A DNA stretch of 64,000 nt. Source: Oscillospiraceae bacterium (GTDB lineage Bacteria > Bacillota > Clostridia > Oscillospirales > Oscillospiraceae). The notes under the pieces are model-generated. The model made no database searches. It worked only from the letters and a program-made list of their open reading frames with translations, and had not been told where the DNA came from. Both the position numbers and the translations under genes were made by a program. Where the stretch lies: contig JAAWDI010000030.1 of NCBI GenBank assembly GCA_022793685.1, forward strand, positions 23,917 through 87,916, written 5' to 3'. Shown here one piece after another: positions 58,090 through 64,000 of the stretch; within the stretch, counting starts at the first letter, position 1; every line of letters begins with the position of its first letter.

Positions 58090-59142
58090 ATGGCGCCCAA
58101 GAGCAAACCGGATACGGCGGCATTGCAGCAACTGAAAAAAGACCTGTCAGCCGGTACGGTGGGCAGCCTCTACCTGTTCCACGGGGAGGAGGTCTATCTC
58201 AGGGACTATTACCTGGGCCGTTTGCGGGAACTGCTGGTGGGCGGCGGCATGGAGGAGTTCAATCTGCATACTCTCTCCGGTAAGGATTTCACGCCCCGTA
58301 TGCTGGAAGAGGCGGTGGATTGCCTGCCGATGATGAGCGGGCGCACGCTGGTGCTCGTCTATGATTACGACCTGTGGAAGGCGGGGGAGAGCGACCGAGA
58401 GGCGTATTGGAAAATCCTGTCCGACCTGCCGGAGTATTGCTGCGTGGTATTCCTTTATGACCTCATTTCCTACAAGGCGGACGCCCGCACCAAGCTGGCG
58501 GCATTGTTCAAAGAAAAGGGGAGCGTGGTGCAATTTGCCCGACAGGAGCAGGGCGACCTGACCGACTGGATGAAGCGGCGCTTCCGTTCCTTGGGGAAGG
58601 ACATCGACTCGGAGCTGTGCCGCTATCTGATTTTTCTGTGCGGCGACCTGATGACCGGACTCATCGGGGAGATTGAAAAGGTCGGCGCCTATGCCAAGGG
58701 AAGTCGGGTCACCAGAGAGGATATTGACGCTGTGGCGACCCCGCAGCTTGATGCAGTGGTGTTCCGCATGACGGACGCCATTGGTGCAGGGGACTTTGAT
58801 AAAGCGGCTGGGGTGCTGGGTGACCTGCTTCGGATGCAGGAGCCGCCCATCAAAATCATGTTCTCTCTGGGCAAGCAGCTTCGGCAGCTTTATTCGGCAA
58901 GACTGGCCTTGGAGGAGCACAAGGGCGCGCAGTACCTGATGGAGCTTTGGGGGTTGCGCAGTTCTTATCCGGCGGAGCGCCTGCTTACTTCGGCGCGGCG
59001 GTTTTCCCTGCGGTGGTGCCGCAGGGCGGCGGTGCGCTGCGGCCAGACCGACCTTGCCATGAAGTCCACCGGCGGCGACGGAAAGGAACTGTTGACCGAC
59101 CTGCTTCTGGAGCTGGCGGGCGCCCCAGCGAAGGGGGCGTAA
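58090..59142 (+). CDS. holA: DNA polymerase III subunit delta
   Basis: SLYLFHGEEVYLRDYYLGRLRELL; clamp-loader delta organisation. Confidence 0.92.
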   Translation: MAPKSKPDTAALQQLKKDLSAGTVGSLYLFHGEEVYLRDYYLGRLRELLVGGGMEEFNLHTLSGKDFTPRMLEEAVDCLPMMSGRTLVLVYDYDLWKAGESDREAYWKILSDLPEYCCVVFLYDLISYKADARTKLAALFKEKGSVVQFARQEQGDLTDWMKRRFRSLGKDIDSELCRYLIFLCGDLMTGLIGEIEKVGAYAKGSRVTREDIDAVATPQLDAVVFRMTDAIGAGDFDKAAGVLGDLLRMQEPPIKIMFSLGKQLRQLYSARLALEEHKGAQYLMELWGLRSSYPAERLLTSARRFSLRWCRRAAVRCGQTDLAMKSTGGDGKELLTDLLLELAGAPAKGA

Positions 59143-59145
59143 GCT

Positions 59146-59757
59146 GTGCTTAAAATCAAAGAAGCCATTGTGGTGGAAGGCCGCTATGACAAGAATACCC
59201 TCAGGCAGGTGGTAGATGCCGTTGTGGTAGAAACCGCAGGGTTTGGTATCTTCAAGGACGAAAAACAGCTTCAGTACCTGCGTGCGCTGGCCAAAGAGCG
59301 GGGGCTTATTGTTCTCACCGACGCCGACGGCGCAGGTTTTGTCATCCGGAATTACCTGAAGGGCTCCATTCCGCCGGAGCAGGTGAAACACGCCTATATC
59401 CCAGATGTATCCGGCAAGGAAAAGCGAAAGCGCACTTCGGGCAAAGAAGGAAAGTTAGGGGTGGAAGGAATGTCCCCCAAGGTACTGGAGGAGGCGCTTC
59501 GGAAAGCGGGGGCTACGTTTTTGAATGAGGCAGGGGAGACGGCGGAAAATGGGACGCCGATTACCAAGGCGGACTTTGTTCGCTGGGGCTTGTCCGGCAG
59601 CGCAGAAAGCGCGTCCCAGCGGCGGGCGCTTCAGCAAAAGCTGAACCTGCCGGAGCACCTTTCTGCCAATGGCCTGCTGGAAGCGTTGAATACCTTTTAC
59701 AATTCAGACGAGGTGGAGCGGCTTTTGCGTGAGTTAAAAGAGAAAGGTGGGGTATAA
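59146..59757 (+). CDS. RNase M5-like Toprim protein
   Basis: IKEAIVVEGRYDKNTLRQVVDAVVVETAGFGIF; VLTDADGAGFVIRN. Confidence 0.85.
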   Translation: MLKIKEAIVVEGRYDKNTLRQVVDAVVVETAGFGIFKDEKQLQYLRALAKERGLIVLTDADGAGFVIRNYLKGSIPPEQVKHAYIPDVSGKEKRKRTSGKEGKLGVEGMSPKVLEEALRKAGATFLNEAGETAENGTPITKADFVRWGLSGSAESASQRRALQQKLNLPEHLSANGLLEALNTFYNSDEVERLLRELKEKGGV

Positions 59758-59926
59758 CGGCTTCCTGTTTGGGGTGGTATGTTTTACCTTTGTTAACTCT
59801 GCAGGTTGAGGGTCTCTGTCAGTCCACCACAGCGGTAAAACTTGAATGTTAAGATGCGTTGCTTGCAGCAACGGCCAGCCTCCCATAGAATTGTACTGGC
59901 AGATGAAAGGAAGGAGGCCTGCTCTG

Positions 59927-60436
59927 ATGTTAAACGAAAACATAAAGACCATCAGAAAATCAAAAGGACTTTCGCAGGAGGAGCTTGCTGTCAAGCTCAA
60001 TGTGGTGCGGCAAACAATATCGAAGTGGGAAAAGGGGTTGTCTGTTCCCGATTCCGATATGCTGATTTCCATATCAGAGGCGCTTGAAACACCTGTGAGC
60101 ACTTTGCTTGGAGAAACTGTCACCGCACCGGAGCCAGATAACTTAAAAGTGATTTGCGAAAAGCTGGAGCTTGTCAACTTACAGCTGGCAAAGAGAAATA
60201 CCGAAAGGCGAACGGCCGTCCATTGGTTGTTTATCGCCTTATTTGCGGTCATAGTACTCCTTTTCGTAGCCTTGGCGGCGCTCAACAGCCCCTATTTTGG
60301 CTGGGATTACAGCGACCCTGAGACCGGTATTCTTGGAACGGCGTACCATGCGTTTGAATGGTTGTTTTTCCGGTTGGCGCCTATCGCCTTGGTGGGACTG
60401 GCCACAGGAGCTTTTCTGACACGGAAAAAGGCGTAA
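59927..60436 (+). CDS. XRE family HTH regulator with C-terminal TM segments
   Basis: IRKSKGLSQEELAVKLNVVRQTISKWEKGLSVPDSDMLISISEAL; two hydrophobic segments. Confidence 0.88.
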   Translation: MLNENIKTIRKSKGLSQEELAVKLNVVRQTISKWEKGLSVPDSDMLISISEALETPVSTLLGETVTAPEPDNLKVICEKLELVNLQLAKRNTERRTAVHWLFIALFAVIVLLFVALAALNSPYFGWDYSDPETGILGTAYHAFEWLFFRLAPIALVGLATGAFLTRKKA

Positions 60437-60523
60437 AGCCATTTTGCTTTTCAGAGTTTAAGTTAAGGCATAAAAAGCAGGGCCTTCGGAGTATTCCGAA
60501 GGCCCTGCTGTCGTATCGCGGCG

Positions 60524-61357
60524 TCAGCAGCCGCAGCCGCGCACCTCGCGGTAGTCGCCGCCGTCACAGCCCATGCTGTTGGGCGGGAAGAACTCATCCA
60601 CGGGGAATTTGACGTGACGGAAAATCTCGCAGGGGTCGTCGTCGCTGTCACAGGTGCATTCCTTCTCAGGCAGGCAGTAGTCGTATACCGGCATCAGCAG
60701 CTGAGAGTCGCGCTCCAGACGGATGATGGAGAACTGACCCAAGGTGACAAACACCCGCTTGGCGTCGCCGGAGAAGCACAGGTCGCCGTCAAAGCAGGAG
60801 CAGATGCAGGGCGGAATTTCGGTCAGCTCGCAGTCACAGCAGCTGCGGCACTCACAGAGGTCCACCAGCTTCATGTTCAGCACAATGGGGTCGACCGCCT
60901 CTACCACGGCAGTGGGCATGTTGCTGCTGCGCAGGCCACGCTCATCCAGACCGTCGAACACAGCGTCAGAGCTGAAGACCTTGGCGGTTCCTTCGCTGCC
61001 GAAGAGGATAACGCGCTTGTCAAACACAGCAAGGCCGCTTACCTCCACGGGCCGGGCGGCGCCCACAAAGGCGTCGGCGGTGACGCGGTAGAAGTAGCGT
61101 ACGTCAACCGTGTAGAAGCCGCGGTTGAAGCCGACGGGCTCCACATCGGTGGAGACATACAGCAGCTCGGCTTTGCCGGCCTTGACGCTGATAGCGCGGT
61201 CAATGACCGCCTGAGAGCATTGAGTCATGTAAAGGCGCAGATCTTCCACGCAGTCTTTATCTTTGCAGGAATCATAAATTTTTCTGGTGTGAATACAGAC
61301 GGCCTCACGGATGCAGGTGTTATCCTGTACAGGGCCGGGCATGACCTTATCGGACAT
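60524..61357 (-). CDS. Cys-rich hypothetical protein
   Basis: 278-aa ORF with about 21 Cys, e.g. LCECRSCCDCELTEIPPCICSCFDGDLCF and C-terminal RGCGC. Confidence 0.75.
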   Translation of the reverse strand: MSDKVMPGPVQDNTCIREAVCIHTRKIYDSCKDKDCVEDLRLYMTQCSQAVIDRAISVKAGKAELLYVSTDVEPVGFNRGFYTVDVRYFYRVTADAFVGAARPVEVSGLAVFDKRVILFGSEGTAKVFSSDAVFDGLDERGLRSSNMPTAVVEAVDPIVLNMKLVDLCECRSCCDCELTEIPPCICSCFDGDLCFSGDAKRVFVTLGQFSIIRLERDSQLLMPVYDYCLPEKECTCDSDDDPCEIFRHVKFPVDEFFPPNSMGCDGGDYREVRGCGC

Positions 61358-61653
61358 GAGTAATACCTCCCAAAATCGATTTTGAAGTAGAATACTTCCA
61401 TTTCATACTATGAGCCTGGGGGAAATCGGTGCGGTTCCGGGAGTGTCCAAAGGGAAGCTGTTGCAAAGAGTGGAATTTTGGAGAAGGAAAATGGTCTGCA
61501 CCGATATTCGGTGCAGACCATTCTATGAGCTGTGTCGCTTCTATGTGAGATGCCGCTCTGCGAGTGTGGAAAAACAACGAAATTGAGGCGATAGCGGTTG
61601 ACGCAGTTGGCAAAATAAACTAAAATGGAGACAGAAAGGGGCTGGCAAACAAA

Positions 61654-62436
61654 ATGATTACATCGATGAAAAACGCATTCTTGTTAGAAGGCAAAAACGC
61701 GATTGTGACCGGTGGCGCGCGGGGACTGGGCAAGGGCATCGCGCTGGCGCTGGCTGAGCAGGGCGCCAATGTGGCTATTATGTGCCGTGGTATGCAGGCG
61801 GCGGAGGAGACCTTGAAGGAGCTCCACGCCATCGGCGGCACCCACCGTGCCTATCAGACCGACATCAGCAACTTCCAGAACTGCAAGGCGTCTGTGGAGC
61901 AAGCCATCAAGGATTTCGGCAGGATTGACATTCTGGTAAACAACTCCGGCGTTTGCGCCGTGGGCGAGGTGCTGGATATGGATGAAGAACTGTCGGATTG
62001 GTACAAAGTCATCAATGTTGACCTAAACGGCGCGTTCGGCATGTGCTATCTGGTAGGCAAGCACATGAAGGAAGCGGGCGGCGGCCGAGTCATCAATATC
62101 AGCTCCAACTCTGGCGAAATGGTGAACAAGCCTCAGAAGATGGCGGTTTACAATGTAGCCAAAGCGGGTCTGAACCGCCTGACTAAATGCCTCGCCTATG
62201 AATGGGCGCCCTATAATATTCGGGTGAACGCCATTGCGCCCGGCTATACGGAGAGCGACCTCACAAATCTGATGACTCCGGAGGAGCAGAAGGCAGTCCA
62301 CGAAAAGATACCCGTGGGCCGCTTTGGCCACCCGGCTGAAATCGGCGCGTTGGCCGTCTATCTGGCTGCGCCTGCGTCTGAGCAGGTGACGGGCGCCGTC
62401 ATTACCATCGACGGCGGTTACAGCCTGGCGATTTAA
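61654..62436 (+). CDS. SDR family oxidoreductase
   Basis: AIVTGGARGLGKGIA, LVNNSGV, YNVAKAG. Confidence 0.94.
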   Translation: MITSMKNAFLLEGKNAIVTGGARGLGKGIALALAEQGANVAIMCRGMQAAEETLKELHAIGGTHRAYQTDISNFQNCKASVEQAIKDFGRIDILVNNSGVCAVGEVLDMDEELSDWYKVINVDLNGAFGMCYLVGKHMKEAGGGRVINISSNSGEMVNKPQKMAVYNVAKAGLNRLTKCLAYEWAPYNIRVNAIAPGYTESDLTNLMTPEEQKAVHEKIPVGRFGHPAEIGALAVYLAAPASEQVTGAVITIDGGYSLAI

Positions 62437-62640
62437 TCTGAAAACATTAAAGTATATTATATTAAAGAGTGTCCGCATTGCGGGCACTCTTTTTCTGTAA
62501 AGGAGAACGACCTGCTGCGTGGAAAGTCCATCGAACCTTGTCGCACGGGAAAAAATTTAGCCCATATGGTTGCCGTATGAAAAAAAAGCCATCGGAGATA
62601 CTGTTTTTACAAGATTCCGATGGAAAAGGGGACGGCGGTC

Positions 62641-63411
62641 ATGCAAGGCAAGGTATCCATCTGCGGTGTGAATACGGCGAAGCTCAAGGTGCTGAAGAAT
62701 GACGAGATTGAAGCGTTGCTTCGCCGTACGAAAGAAGGGGACAAGCAGGCGAGGGAAGAGCTGATTGCGGGTAACCTCCGGCTGGTGCTTTCCGTTATCC
62801 AGAAATTTGTAGGCCGGGGCGAAAATGTGGACGACCTGTTTCAGGTGGGGTGCATCGGGCTGATTAAGGCCATCGATAATTTCAACATTGACCTGAACGT
62901 GCGCTTTTCGACCTATGGCGTGCCTATGATTGTGGGAGAAATACGGCGTTATTTGCGGGACAACAGCGCGATTCGGGTGTCGCGCTCTATGCGGGACACC
63001 GCTTATAAGGTCTTGCAGGCCAAAGAAAAACTGATGGCCAAAAATCAGAAGGAACCGACCGTGGACGAGATAGCCAAAGAGCTGGACATCAAGCGGGAGG
63101 ACGTGGTGTTTGCGCTGGACGCCATTCTGGACCCCGTATCTCTTTATGAGCCTGTGTACTCCGATGGAGGCGACACCATCTGCGTTATGGACCAGGTGAA
63201 GGACAGCAAAAACACCGATGAAAACTGGCTGGAGCATATTGCGCTGAAGGAGGCCATCAGCCGGCTCCCAGAGCGGGAGCGACATATTTTGAACCTCCGC
63301 TTTTTTGAAGGCAAGACCCAGATGGAGGTGTCCGGCGAGGTGGGCATCTCACAGGCGCAGGTCTCCAGGCTGGAGAAGAGTGCCATCAACCAAATCAGGA
63401 AGAGCTTTTGA
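62641..63411 (+). CDS. sigG: RNA polymerase sporulation sigma factor SigG
   Basis: KVSICGVNTAKLKVLKNDE; RENLRLVLSVIQKF-type region 2; STYGVPMIVGEIRRYLRDN. Confidence 0.94.
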   Translation: MQGKVSICGVNTAKLKVLKNDEIEALLRRTKEGDKQAREELIAGNLRLVLSVIQKFVGRGENVDDLFQVGCIGLIKAIDNFNIDLNVRFSTYGVPMIVGEIRRYLRDNSAIRVSRSMRDTAYKVLQAKEKLMAKNQKEPTVDEIAKELDIKREDVVFALDAILDPVSLYEPVYSDGGDTICVMDQVKDSKNTDENWLEHIALKEAISRLPERERHILNLRFFEGKTQMEVSGEVGISQAQVSRLEKSAINQIRKSF

Positions 63412-63505
63412 GAAGGGCCGCCCGGTGGGCGGCTTTACATATTTCCAGGGTGATAGGACGAGGCAGAAAGGGCATAAGGTAGAAGCACAAAGGAGTGTGA
63501 GGAAC

Positions 63506-63778
63506 ATGGACAGCCGTATGGCAGATTTGCGCTATAAAGAGATTGTCAGCATCACGGATGGGAGCCGGTTCGGCTATGTGGGAGACGTGGAGCTGGACTT
63601 GGGTACCGGACAGGTGCGTTCGCTGGTGGTGCCGGGACGGCTCAGGCTGTTTGGGCTGCTGGGCAGGGAGGAGGATAAGGTTTTCCCGTGGGAGAGCGTC
63701 AAGCGTTTTGGGGAGGACATTATTCTGGTGGACGGTCAGGCTGCGCCACGGAAACCCCGCCGGGGCAGGCGGGAGTAA
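63506..63778 (+). CDS. YlmC/YmxH family PRC-barrel sporulation protein
   Basis: MADLRYKEIVSITDGSRFGYVGDVELDLGTGQVRSLVVPGR. Confidence 0.9.
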   Translation: MDSRMADLRYKEIVSITDGSRFGYVGDVELDLGTGQVRSLVVPGRLRLFGLLGREEDKVFPWESVKRFGEDIILVDGQAAPRKPRRGRRE

Positions 63779-63808
63779 GAAAAAAGTGGAAGACCATGAA
63801 AAAACCTC

Positions 63809-63837
63809 TTGCAAAAGGGGAAAGGATATAATATAAT
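63809..63837 (+). promoter_or_regulatory. Sigma-A-type promoter for rpsB
   Basis: TTGCAA (63809-63814), 17 bp, TATAAT (63832-63837). Confidence 0.7.
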
Positions 63838-63946
63838 ACCAAAGCATTACACATGGGATGCGGACGGGGTTCCGGTGCCCGAAAGGGTGGAACGGCTCGG
63901 ATGACGCGCCCAGAGGTAATAAACAATTAAAGGAGGAAACAATATC

Positions 63947-64000
63947 ATGGCAGTCGTATCTATGAAGCAGCTTCTGGAGGCAGGCGTCCACTTCGGACAC
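63947..64000 (+). CDS. rpsB: 30S ribosomal protein S2, 5' part (truncated by window end)
   Basis: MAVVSMKQLLEAGVHFGH after AAAGGAGG RBS. Confidence 0.93.
   Translation, partial: MAVVSMKQLLEAGVHFGH

Noticed and set aside
58147-59391. 414-aa minus ORF
   Set aside because: Antisense to holA and the RNase M5-like gene.
1-64000. CRISPR array or prophage
   Set aside because: No regularly spaced repeats with unique spacers and no phage structural, integrase or terminase genes seen.

Overview
The window is chromosomal DNA from an endospore-forming, fairly GC-rich Clostridia. Gene content (SigK, SigG, SpoIIR, YlmC/YmxH, Clostridia-type transporters) suggests an Oscillospirales-like lineage, but no 16S is present and the taxon is an inference. 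It is mostly core or housekeeping sequence: carAB, guaA, nrdR, a zinc ABC transporter, hppA, sigK, ispE, spoIIR, pcrA, a T-box-controlled trpXYZ-type transporter, comEC, holA, an RNase M5-like gene, sigG and the start of rpsB. Several accessory modules are embedded in it. No rRNA, CRISPR array, transposase or prophage was seen; one tRNA-Arg(ACG) is present. The observations most worth follow-up are: (1) extreme depletion of GATC, with only five sites found by eye in 64 kb, together with (2) a Dam/DpnM-like methyltransferase plus an unrecognised partner gene abutting the 3' end of guaA in an AT-richer patch; (3) a leader upstream of a MATE gene resembling a guanidine-IV (mepA) riboswitch; (4) a Ser/Thr kinase + beta-helix locus divergent from an XRE + SLH surface-protein locus; (5) nested palindromic tandem repeats upstream of the zinc ABC operon; (6) an operon of esterase, condensation-fold acyltransferase and zinc-ribbon membrane protein; (7) spoIIR starting inside a terminator-like hairpin. 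Product names come from motif and family recognition by reading, not from database searches.
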